Below are positions 42,744 through 49,694 of a stretch of DNA of 49,694 nucleotides, in pieces. Below the pieces are notes generated by a model that was given only the letters and a program-made list of their open reading frames with translations, searched no databases and was not told where the DNA came from. The stretch's first letter is position 1; each line of letters begins with the position of its first letter. Origin of the DNA: Granulicella sp. (GTDB taxonomy: Bacteria; Acidobacteriota; Terriglobia; Terriglobales; Acidobacteriaceae); assembly GCA_027450185.1 (NCBI GenBank), contig DAIDKF010000010.1, positions 23,297 through 72,990 of the forward strand, written 5' to 3'. Both the position numbers and the translations under genes were made by a program.

Positions 42744-43292
42744 ATGGCAGCACGTTTGAAAGAGAAGTATTACGGCGAGATCAAGCAGTCGCTTCAGAGG
42801 GATCTTGGCCTTGATAATGCGATGGCGGTTCCCAAGCTGGAGAAGATTGTGATCAACATGGGTCTGGGTGAAGCCACTCAGAATGTGAAGATCATGGATC
42901 CTCTGCTTGCGGACCTGGCCTCGATCGCCGGCCAGAAGCCCGTGATCACGAAGGCCAAGAAGTCGATTGCAGCGTTCAAGCTGCGTGAAGGCATGCCGAT
43001 CGGTGCGATGGTTACGCTGCGCGGCGACAAGATGTACGAGTTCCTCGATCGCCTGATTGCGGTGGCGCTGCCTCGTGTGCGTGACTTCCGAGGGGTGAGT
43101 TCGAAGAGTTTCGATGGGCGTGGCAACTACACGCTCGGCCTGCGCGATCAGTTGATCTTCCCGGAGATCGATTACGCGAAGGTGGACAAGGTCAAGGGAA
43201 TGAACGTCACGATCGTCACCACGGCGAAGGATGATAACGGAGCCCGCGCGTTGCTCAGGAGCTTTGGTATGCCCTTCCGCCAGGGAGCGTAA
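42744..43292 (+). CDS. rplE: 50S ribosomal protein L5
   Basis: 182 residues. [32 protein letters not shown] in pieces, [37 protein letters not shown] and [16 protein letters not shown] are standard L5 signatures, with the C-terminal [20 protein letters not shown]. It binds 5S rRNA and contacts P-site tRNA. 120 bp after rplX and 74 bp before rpsN. Confidence 0.98.
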   Translation: MAARLKEKYYGEIKQSLQRDLGLDNAMAVPKLEKIVINMGLGEATQNVKIMDPLLADLASIAGQKPVITKAKKSIAAFKLREGMPIGAMVTLRGDKMYEFLDRLIAVALPRVRDFRGVSSKSFDGRGNYTLGLRDQLIFPEIDYAKVDKVKGMNVTIVTTAKDDNGARALLRSFGMPFRQGA

Positions 43293-43366
43293 AAACAGCC
43301 GTTGGCAAGTGCTGGCTATAGATTTCGCAACAGGTATTCGCTGCAAGATTGAGAGAGTAAAGAGTT

Positions 43367-43552
43367 ATGGCAACCACCGCAAAACGCGTTAAAGACGCAC
43401 ATAAGCCGAAGTTCAAGTCCCGTCAGCACAACCGCTGCCAGCTCTGCGGTCGCCCACGTGCGTTTCTGCGCAAGTTTGGTGTCTGCCGTCTGTGCTTCCG
43501 TAATTTGGCGCTGAAGGGCGAGATTCCGGGCGTCGTCAAGTCCAGCTGGTAG
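43367..43552 (+). CDS. rpsN: 30S ribosomal protein S14, zinc-binding short form
   Basis: 61 residues. A zinc ribbon is visible as Cys24-X2-Cys27 and Cys40-X2-Cys43 ([14 protein letters not shown]), followed by the conserved [18 protein letters not shown]. This is the C+ type, the ancestral zinc-dependent form, unlike the longer cysteine-free E. coli S14. Some bacteria keep a second, zinc-free copy elsewhere; that cannot be judged here. 148 bp precede rpsH. Confidence 0.98.
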   Translation: MATTAKRVKDAHKPKFKSRQHNRCQLCGRPRAFLRKFGVCRLCFRNLALKGEIPGVVKSSW

Positions 43553-43700
43553 TCGCGGCTGTACCCCCACGTTGCAGGCCGCTGGATGGCGGCACTTGCG
43601 CGTAGTCAAGATCGGCGCTCCGGCGCCACAACCATTCCCGCAGGTTCTCCAGGCCGGTTCATGTAACTAGCCGGAGCGAACGGGGGATGAAAGGAAAACG

Positions 43701-44099
43701 ATGAACCTCACCGATCCTGTAGCAGATTTTCTTACTCGTATTCGCAACGCACACCGCTCTCGCCATCAGAAGCTGGATGCTCCGGCTTCCAAGCTAAAGA
43801 CCGAGATTGCCCGTATCCTGAAGGAAGAGGGCTACATTGCCAACTACAAGGCCGCCGAAGAGGATGGCCAGAAGGTTCTGCGCGTGTACCTGAAGTATGG
43901 CCCGAACAACGAGGCGGTGATCCGCGACCTGAAGCGCGTCTCGCGTCCGGGCTGCCGGGTGTATATCGGCAAGGATGAGATCAAGCGTGTCCAGGGCGGA
44001 CTGGGAATCTCGATTATGACCACGCCCAAGGGTGTGATGACGGGTCGTCAGGCCCGCCGTGAAGGCGTTGGCGGTGAGATTCTCTGCGAAGTCTGGTAG
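43701..44099 (+). CDS. rpsH: 30S ribosomal protein S8
   Basis: 132 residues (E. coli 130). MNLTDPVADFLTRIRNAH at the start, APASKLKTEIARILKEEGYI in pieces, and the C-terminal GISIMTTPKGVMTGRQARREGVGGEILCEVW, in which GVGGEILC is the family hallmark. It binds helix 21 of 16S rRNA; in E. coli it represses the spc operon. AAAGGAAA lies before the ATG. 105 bp to rplF. Confidence 0.98.
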   Translation: MNLTDPVADFLTRIRNAHRSRHQKLDAPASKLKTEIARILKEEGYIANYKAAEEDGQKVLRVYLKYGPNNEAVIRDLKRVSRPGCRVYIGKDEIKRVQGGLGISIMTTPKGVMTGRQARREGVGGEILCEVW

Positions 44100-44204
44100 T
44101 CGCGGCGGAGAATGAGAGTTGAGGGTTAGACCAAGCGGGAGACCGCCGGCTGCAGTGGAACTCATATAGTATGAGGGACTCGCAAGCCATGAAGGATTGA
44201 AGTT

Positions 44205-44744
44205 ATGTCACGTATCGGCAAGAAGCCTATCACACTGCCTAAGGGTGTGAAGTACACCGTGCAGAGCAACGTCGTTGTTGTTGAAGGTCCCAAGGGCAAG
44301 GTGAGCGCTCTGATTCCTGCGGGCATCACCTTCTCTGAGAAAGACGGCGTGCTGACGGTAGAGCGGCCGGATCAGGCGCATGCGGCAGTGCATGGTTTGG
44401 CTCGCGCACTTCTGTTCAACGCCGTTGAGGGTGTGACGAATGGCTGGAAGAAGGAGTTGGACGTGGTGGGTATCGGATACCGCGTGGAGTTGAAGGGTAA
44501 GGATATGGTTGTTTTCACTCTCGGCTACTCCCACCCGATTGAGTTCCCGCTGCCGAGCGGTATTGAGGTTACGGTGGATCCGAAGCAGACGCATGTGACA
44601 GTCTCCGGTATCGATCGGCAGAAGGTCGGTCAGGTAGCTGCGGATATGCGTTCGCTGCGCAGGCCTGATCCGTACAAGAACAAGGGTGTTCGTTACTCCG
44701 ACGAGAAGCTCAAGAAGAAGGTCGGAAAGACGGGCGCCAAGTAA
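44205..44744 (+). CDS. rplF: 50S ribosomal protein L6
   Basis: 179 residues. [79 protein letters not shown], and the end signature [16 protein letters not shown]. Two related alpha/beta domains near the sarcin-ricin loop. GAAG of a weak binding site lies upstream. 157 bp separate it from rplR. Confidence 0.98.
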   Translation: MSRIGKKPITLPKGVKYTVQSNVVVVEGPKGKVSALIPAGITFSEKDGVLTVERPDQAHAAVHGLARALLFNAVEGVTNGWKKELDVVGIGYRVELKGKDMVVFTLGYSHPIEFPLPSGIEVTVDPKQTHVTVSGIDRQKVGQVAADMRSLRRPDPYKNKGVRYSDEKLKKKVGKTGAK

Positions 44745-44901
44745 AGGGCTCAGCATATCGATTTGACCGGCTGTAGCTGTCAAGCCGAAATCAGGTAAGC
44801 CTGGATGGATCTGCAAGGAAGCATCGCAGCTCCATTCAGGACACGAGATTCAACCGAACGTCGTCAAGTGATGGCGACGCCTTTAGGAAGGAAGAACTAC
44901 G

Positions 44902-45267
44902 ATGATCAATCTTCGCCAACGCAATGACATTCGCAAGCGTGTGCATGCACGCATACGCGCCAAGATGTCCGGAACGACCGAGCGCCCGCGCCTCAATGTC
45001 TACCGTTCGCTCAACCACATCTACACACAGCTGATCGACGACGCGAACGGAGTAACGATCGCCTCGGCCTCCACGATAAGCCCCAAGGGGGCCGAGCGTA
45101 AGGCGGGTGGCAACGTAGAGGCGGCCAAGGCTGTGGGCAAGTTGATTGCCGAACGGGCCGCAGAGAAGGGCATCAAGAAGGTGGTCTTCGATCGCGGCGG
45201 CTATCTATATCACGGCCGGATTAAGGCCCTGGCTGATGCTGCTCGTGAAGCAGGCCTGGATTTCTAG
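44902..45267 (+). CDS. rplR: 50S ribosomal protein L18
   Basis: 121 residues (E. coli 117). It has [44 protein letters not shown], and the end signature [28 protein letters not shown] (given in pieces: [20 protein letters not shown]). It brings 5S rRNA into the 50S subunit with L5. AGGAAGG lies about 8 nt upstream. 124 bp to rpsE. Confidence 0.98.
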   Translation: MINLRQRNDIRKRVHARIRAKMSGTTERPRLNVYRSLNHIYTQLIDDANGVTIASASTISPKGAERKAGGNVEAAKAVGKLIAERAAEKGIKKVVFDRGGYLYHGRIKALADAAREAGLDF

Positions 45268-45391
45268 GCAAGAGATTTTCAGGAACGCATAAGGCGTTCG
45301 GTAGAAGTGCGGCGAGTGATTTCAATCGCAAGGCAGCATAGACTGCAACCCCCGGACCGGTGTGCCGGGGAGAAATAAAAGAGGAAACGCA

Positions 45392-45898
45392 ATGGCAACG
45401 AAGAAGAGACTCGATGGAAACCGGATGAACCTGAAGGATGAGGTTGTGTCCATTAACCGCGTCACCAAGGTTGTCAAGGGTGGCAAGAACATGTCATTTG
45501 CGGCACTGGTTATCGTCGGTGATCCTGCTGAGGGCGTGGTTGGTTACGGCTCCGGTAAAGCCAAGGAGGTTCCGCAGGCGATCCGCAAGGGCATCGAGGC
45601 GGCGAAGAAGAATCTGCTCAAGGTGAATCTGACAGACTACACGATTCCGCACGTGGTGCTGGGTCACTACGGTGCTGGTGAAGTGCTGCTGAAGCCGGCT
45701 CCTGAGGGTACCGGAATTATCGCGGGCAAGACGGTCCGCGCTGTGATGACCGCCGCGGGCGTGCAGAACGTGCTGACCAAGAGCCTTGGTTCGGCCAACC
45801 CGCACAACGTGATCAAGGCGACGTTCGAAGCGTTGTCGCAATTGCGTGACAAGACAGAGGTCGCCACGCTGCGCGGCAAGTCGGTCGACGAGCTGTAG
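45392..45898 (+). CDS. rpsE: 30S ribosomal protein S5
   Basis: 168 residues from the ATG at 45392, with AGAGGAAACGCA upstream; an in-frame start at 45362 would add ten residues. It has the dsRBD-like S5 N-terminal domain ([43 protein letters not shown]) and C-terminal [15 protein letters not shown] and [18 protein letters not shown]. It affects decoding accuracy. 99 bp to rpmD. Confidence 0.98.
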   Translation: MATKKRLDGNRMNLKDEVVSINRVTKVVKGGKNMSFAALVIVGDPAEGVVGYGSGKAKEVPQAIRKGIEAAKKNLLKVNLTDYTIPHVVLGHYGAGEVLLKPAPEGTGIIAGKTVRAVMTAAGVQNVLTKSLGSANPHNVIKATFEALSQLRDKTEVATLRGKSVDEL

Positions 45899-45997
45899 CG
45901 TCAACAAGTTTTAGAACGGGGATCAGGGATCAGGGGCGAGGATGAACGAACGACCACTTCCTCTCAACGATCTTCGGCCTCTAAACGGAGAAGAACA

Positions 45998-46183
45998 ATG
46001 GCAAGCGAAAACAAGATCAAGCTTCAATACTTCCGCTCCAAGATCTGCACCCCAGTGAAGCACAAGCTCGTAGTCAAGGGTCTTGGGTTCACCCGGCTCA
46101 ATCAGATCGTCGAGCGCGAAGACACACCGTCGATTCGCGGCATGGTGAAGAAGGTTCCTCACCTTGTGCGAATTCTCGACTAG
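45998..46183 (+). CDS. rpmD: 50S ribosomal protein L30
   Basis: 61 residues. IKLQYFRSKICTPVKHKLVV, GLGFTRLNQIVEREDTPSIRG (in pieces) and MVKKVPHLVRIL are the usual short bacterial L30. GGAGAAGAAC lies upstream. It is small and lies between rpsE and rplO as in E. coli. 78 bp to rplO. Confidence 0.97.
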   Translation: MASENKIKLQYFRSKICTPVKHKLVVKGLGFTRLNQIVEREDTPSIRGMVKKVPHLVRILD

Positions 46184-46261
46184 TTTTATTCGCCTCAATG
46201 TTGAGGCCACACATGCGAGTCGGGCGGCGTCTTTCGAGACAAGGCCGGCGTTAGCGAGGGA

Positions 46262-46732
46262 ATGATGGCACTGAATCTTAGCAATCTGAAGGCGCCGAAG
46301 AAGGCGAATGAAAACAAGAAGCGCGTTGGCCGCGGTATGGGCTCGGGTATGGGAAAGACCTCGACACGTGGCCACAAGGGTCAGGGATCGCGTTCAGGGT
46401 CGAGCCTGATGCGTGGCTTTGAGGGCGGCCAGATGCCGCTGCATCGGCGTCTGCCCAAGCGTGGGTTCACGAACATCTTCCGCGTAGAGTATGCAGTTCT
46501 TGGCCTGGGCACGATCGCCGAGCTGAACGAGAGCGAACTGACGCTGGAGAAGCTCACCGAGCACGGCATCCTGAAGGGGCGCAATGGCCTGGTCAAGGTA
46601 CTCGCGAATGGCGAACTCAAGTCAGCAGTGACGGTGCATGCGCACAAGTTCTCGAAGGCTGCTCAGAAGGCAATCGAAGCCGCGGGCGGTAAGGCTATCG
46701 TCGTCGGCAGCGAAGTCGCTCCCGCAGCGTAG
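46262..46732 (+). CDS. rplO: 50S ribosomal protein L15
   Basis: 156 residues; two adjacent ATG codons (46262 and 46265), the second giving MALNLSNLKAPK. The Gly/Arg-rich core KKRVGRGMGSGMGKTSTRGHKGQGSRSG (in pieces) and GFEGGQMPLHRRLPKRGF are L15 hallmarks; the C-terminal domain has GLVKVLANGEL and AHKFSKAAQKAIEAAGG. It is a late assembly protein of the 50S core. 147 bp precede the secY start. Confidence 0.97.
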   Translation: MMALNLSNLKAPKKANENKKRVGRGMGSGMGKTSTRGHKGQGSRSGSSLMRGFEGGQMPLHRRLPKRGFTNIFRVEYAVLGLGTIAELNESELTLEKLTEHGILKGRNGLVKVLANGELKSAVTVHAHKFSKAAQKAIEAAGGKAIVVGSEVAPAA

Positions 46733-46879
46733 AGGATCAGGCCGGGGCCAAGCCTCGGCCAATTTGTTTCTCCGCATACGCGTAGAATGTTGTTCAAGAA
46801 CTCCAGCAGAGCTTTCGCGCGGCAGGAATGGCTGTTTGGAGCTCCGCTACAAATCTTTGGTTCAAGGCCTCACACATCG

Positions 46880-48292
46880 ATGCTCGAGAAATTCCTCAAC
46901 ATCTTTCGCATTTCGGACTTGCGCAAGCGCATCGGGTTCACCCTCGGGCTGCTTGCGGTCTATCGTCTGGGCGCTCACATCCCTACGCCCGGAATCGACG
47001 CTGCAAAGCTTGCGCAATACTTCAACCAGAATGCGGGCGGAGCGCTGGGTCTGCTCGACTTGTTCAATGGCGGCAACCTACGCAAGCTGACGGTCTTCGC
47101 TCTCGGCATCATGCCGTACATTACTGCTTCCATCATCTTCCAGTTGCTCACGGTAATCTATGAGCCGCTGGCCAAGCTGCAGAAAGAAGGCGAGCTTGGG
47201 CGCCGCAAGATTACGCAGTGGACCCGCTACGTCACGGTGCTTCTTGCTGTGGTGCAGAGCTTCTTCATCGGCCTCACGCTGACCAGCACTCAGACTGGAG
47301 AATCGATGGTGACGCTGAGCAAGGGAGAGTTCCTCCCGCTGTGCGTGATCACTCTCACGGCTGGTACTGCTTTCATCATGTGGCTGGGCGAGCAGATTAC
47401 GGAGCGCGGCATCGGGAACGGGATGTCGCTGCTGATCTTCACCGGCATTGTCGTTGGACTTCCGCGCGGCATCGCGGATCTGTATCAGAAGGCGGCGACG
47501 CAGGCATGGGGAGGCTTTACGCCCATCGCGATTGTGCTGCTGATCGGCATGATGGTCGCAGTGGTTGCGTTCATTGTGTTTGTCGAGCGCTCCGAGCGGC
47601 GGATTCCGATCCAGTCGGCGAAGCGCATGGTGGGACGACGCATGACGCAGGCGTCAAGCAGCTTTCTTCCCCTGAAGGTGAACTCTGGCGGTGTGATGCC
47701 GGTCATCTTTGCGGCATCGATTCTCTCCGCGCCAATGCTGTTGCAGAATGTGAGTCTGTTTGGTTCCGGGCCGCTGCGTGACAACAGATTCCTCGGTCCC
47801 ATCTTTCGTGCGCTGGGTCCGGCGGAGCCCTGGTATGTGGTGCTGTACATGGCGTCGATTATCTTCTTCGCCTACTTTTATATCTCGATCATCTTCCGTC
47901 CCGACGACATCGCGGACAACATGCGGAAGTACGGCAGCTTCATTCCAGGTATTCGTCCCGGCAAGCGTACCTCCGACTTCATCAACGATGTGTTGACGCG
48001 GATCACACTGGTGGGTGCGATTTACCTGGTTGCGATTTCGATCATTCCGATGTTTCTGATCTCGGGTATTCACTTCAATCATCTGTGGCTGGTTGGCGGC
48101 TTCTTCGACCGCATGCCGACGTGGGTGACCAACGGCCTAGGACTCAACTTCTACTTCGGCGGAACGTCGCTGCTGATCGTTGTCGGCGTCGCGATGGACA
48201 CCGTGCAACAGGTGGAAGCGCAGTTGATCATGCGGCACTATGATGGATTTTCACCCAAGTCTGGCCGCATCCGTGGCCGCCGCAGTTGGTAG
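46880..48292 (+). CDS. secY: Protein translocase subunit SecY
   Basis: 470 residues starting MLEKFLNIFR at 46880; the frame is open 31 codons upstream but that part lacks homology. Ten membrane spans; IPTPGID near the start, the plug region with GGALGLLDLFNGGNL, FALGIMPYITASIIFQLL, the loop with RRKITQWTRY, RGIGNGMSLLIF, and the cytosolic loop with RRIPIQSAKRM, ending KSGRIRGRRSW. It forms the Sec channel, which the many exported proteins in this window would use. 82 bp to adk. Confidence 0.97.
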   Translation: MLEKFLNIFRISDLRKRIGFTLGLLAVYRLGAHIPTPGIDAAKLAQYFNQNAGGALGLLDLFNGGNLRKLTVFALGIMPYITASIIFQLLTVIYEPLAKLQKEGELGRRKITQWTRYVTVLLAVVQSFFIGLTLTSTQTGESMVTLSKGEFLPLCVITLTAGTAFIMWLGEQITERGIGNGMSLLIFTGIVVGLPRGIADLYQKAATQAWGGFTPIAIVLLIGMMVAVVAFIVFVERSERRIPIQSAKRMVGRRMTQASSSFLPLKVNSGGVMPVIFAASILSAPMLLQNVSLFGSGPLRDNRFLGPIFRALGPAEPWYVVLYMASIIFFAYFYISIIFRPDDIADNMRKYGSFIPGIRPGKRTSDFINDVLTRITLVGAIYLVAISIIPMFLISGIHFNHLWLVGGFFDRMPTWVTNGLGLNFYFGGTSLLIVVGVAMDTVQQVEAQLIMRHYDGFSPKSGRIRGRRSW

Positions 48293-48374
48293 TTGCTCTC
48301 AGCCTCTTGCCCGATGCAGGTACCCAGGTCTGGAGTTTCGGGCCTGGGTTTTTACTGAGAGCGTAGATTCAGAG

Positions 48375-49109
48375 ATGAAGCAAGAACGGTTTTCGATTGT
48401 TGGCATGACCCATCCTGTTACGAACTCGAACGAATTTTTGCCTGGCCCGGTACTGCTGCTGGGTGCACCGGGTGTGGGCAAAGGGACGCAGGCCAAAAGG
48501 CTGATGGACGCGTTTGGCATCCCGCAGATTTCAACCGGTGATCTGCTTCGCGAACACCGCAAGAACCACACGCCGCTGGGCATGATGGCCGACGATCTGA
48601 TGGCGAAGGGGCAGCTTGTACCCGACGATCTGGTCAACGAGATGGTCGCGAAGAGGCTTACGGAGCCTGATACGCAGCGCGGATACATCCTCGATGGCTT
48701 TCCGCGCACGCTGAATCAGGCGGAGTGGCTTGATCAGCAACTGGCGGATTCTCCATTACCCGTTGTCGCCGTGAATATAGTGGTGCCGGAGCGCGAACTT
48801 CTGGAGCGCATCACCGGACGTCTGAGTTGCCCGGTATGCGGTACGATCTACAACGTTTACTCTGAGCCGCCCAGGCATGCGAGAGTGTGTGATCGCGAGG
48901 GAGCAAAACTCATCCAACGCGTGGACGACACGGAACCCGTCTTTTACGAGCGCATGAAGGCGTTTCAGTCCAAGACTGCAGCGGTCATTGCGTATTATCG
49001 AGCACACGGCGGGCGTTTCGCCGAGGTAGATGGCAGTGTTTCGGTAGATGCAGTCATGGAGTCCATTCGCGCGACGCTATTTCGGTTGCGCCAATACAGT
49101 GGGACTTAG
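48375..49109 (+). CDS. adk: Adenylate kinase
   Basis: 244 residues from ATG 48375 (E. coli 214); an ATG at 48405 would remove 10 residues. P-loop GAPGVGKGTQA, then STGDLLREH, DGFPRTLNQAEWLD and TGRLSCPVCG. It has the long LID form of zinc-type kinases, with Cys-X2-Cys-X16-Cys; the fourth ligand position (CDREG) is Glu instead of Cys or Asp, so metal binding may be altered. It interconverts ATP+AMP and ADP. It follows secY as in the standard spc order and precedes map by 19 bp. Confidence 0.96.
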   Translation: MKQERFSIVGMTHPVTNSNEFLPGPVLLLGAPGVGKGTQAKRLMDAFGIPQISTGDLLREHRKNHTPLGMMADDLMAKGQLVPDDLVNEMVAKRLTEPDTQRGYILDGFPRTLNQAEWLDQQLADSPLPVVAVNIVVPERELLERITGRLSCPVCGTIYNVYSEPPRHARVCDREGAKLIQRVDDTEPVFYERMKAFQSKTAAVIAYYRAHGGRFAEVDGSVSVDAVMESIRATLFRLRQYSGT

Positions 49110-49128
49110 GGAACGAGTGAGTTGAGCG

Positions 49129-49694
49129 ATGGCTATTCTGATTAAATCCGATGCTGAGATAGAGAAGATGCGCATCTCGGGTATTGCGCTTCGCAAAGTA
49201 CATGAAGCCGTCCGGGATGTTGTGCGCGTGGGCGCTACGACGATGGATCTGGAGCGAGCGGCGGTTGCGAAGGTGGAAGAACTGGGCGTGAAAGCAGCCT
49301 TTCTTGGATACCACGGCTATCCGGCTGTGCTTTGCACCTCGGTGAACAACGAGGTGATCCACGGTATTCCGAACGACAAACATGTGCTACATGAAGGCGA
49401 TATTGTTTCTGTGGACTGCGGTGTCATTGTGGATGGCTACTATTCGGACTCGGCGATTACGCATCCGGTAGGGAAGGTTTCGCCGGTGGTTGAGAAGCTG
49501 CTGCGCGTGACCGAGGCGTCACTGTATGCCGGGATCGATAAGGCAGTCGTGGGAGGGCGTCTATTCGATATATCGAGTGCAGTGCAGACGATGTGCGAGG
49601 CCGAGGGTTATGGCGTGGTGCGCGAGTTTGTGGGCCACGGCATTGGCAAGAACATGCATGAGGATCCGCAGGTTCCAAACTACGGAAACCCAGG
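49129..49694 (+). CDS. map: Type I methionine aminopeptidase, 3'-truncated by window end
   Basis: 188 codons are visible from ATG 49129 before the window ends. Starts MAILIKSDAEIEKMR and contains LGYHGYPAVLCTSVNNEV in pieces, HGIPNDKHVLHEGDIVSVDCG (in pieces), the two metal-binding Asp in DCGVIVDGYYSDSA, and GHGIGKNMHEDP with a metal-binding His. It removes the initiator Met in the cytosol. The remaining C-terminal part with the last Glu ligands lies outside. Same strand and order as secY-adk-map elsewhere. Confidence 0.97.
   Translation, partial: MAILIKSDAEIEKMRISGIALRKVHEAVRDVVRVGATTMDLERAAVAKVEELGVKAAFLGYHGYPAVLCTSVNNEVIHGIPNDKHVLHEGDIVSVDCGVIVDGYYSDSAITHPVGKVSPVVEKLLRVTEASLYAGIDKAVVGGRLFDISSAVQTMCEAEGYGVVREFVGHGIGKNMHEDPQVPNYGNP

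Noticed and set aside
42273-43346. Minus-strand 357-codon open frame opposite rplX and rplE
   Set aside because: Shadow of strongly codon-biased ribosomal genes.

Overview
The window looks like a chromosomal segment of a soil Acidobacterium of the Terriglobia/Acidobacteriaceae type (Granulicella, Edaphobacter, Terriglobus relatives). This is inferred from protein style, moderately high G+C, exported proteins that almost all place Gln just after the signal peptide cleavage site, and the ribosomal gene set; no 16S gene is present to prove it. The right half is core genome and the left half is accessory.

Region 1-25 kb (accessory, exported proteins and regulators). The window opens inside an outer-membrane beta-barrel gene, followed by an FAD-dependent oxidoreductase and a DUF2306 membrane protein. 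Then come two arrays of PstS-like periplasmic solute-binding proteins, named here SBP1-SBP10 in window order. SBP1-3 (4334-8044) are on the minus strand and SBP4-10 (17184-24919) on the plus strand. No ABC permease or ATPase gene accompanies them. In the plus array five of six neighbouring SBP junctions overlap by 4 bp, and a stand-alone Cache-like periplasmic protein (22327-22863) sits between the closely related SBP8 and SBP9. Between the arrays lie two OmpR-type response regulator/histidine kinase pairs (8312-10392 plus; 11980-14048 minus), each beside an exported YVTN-type beta-propeller gene, and one MFS transporter. The likely theme is periplasmic binding and sensing of unknown small ligands. 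The canonical phosphate-binding SGT loop of PstS is not conserved, so phosphate is not assured as the ligand.

Region 25-32.5 kb (visibly higher G+C). It holds a PQQ-type sugar/sorbosone dehydrogenase, a membrane-anchored unknown protein, and a nitrosative-stress set: ric (di-iron repair protein), hcp (hybrid cluster protein), a Crp/Fnr regulator without FNR-type N-terminal cysteines, and a NapH/NosR-like polyferredoxin. TGAC-N4-GTCA boxes lie upstream of hcp and the polyferredoxin gene, with a weaker one next to ric; this suggests one Crp/Fnr regulon.

Region 32.6-49.7 kb (core translation). Four tRNA genes, Thr(TGT), Tyr(GTA), Thr(GGT) and Gly(TCC), lead into tuf, much like the E. coli tRNA-tufB locus, with two small unknown ORFs interspersed. 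Then follows a complete S10-spc series: rpsJ, rplC, rplD, rplW, rplB, rpsS, rplV, rpsC, rplP, rpmC, rpsQ, rplN, rplX, rplE, rpsN (zinc type), rpsH, rplF, rplR, rpsE, rpmD, rplO, secY, adk and the 5' part of map. Gene order is canonical, but most genes are separated by 60-213 bp, which is unusually loose.
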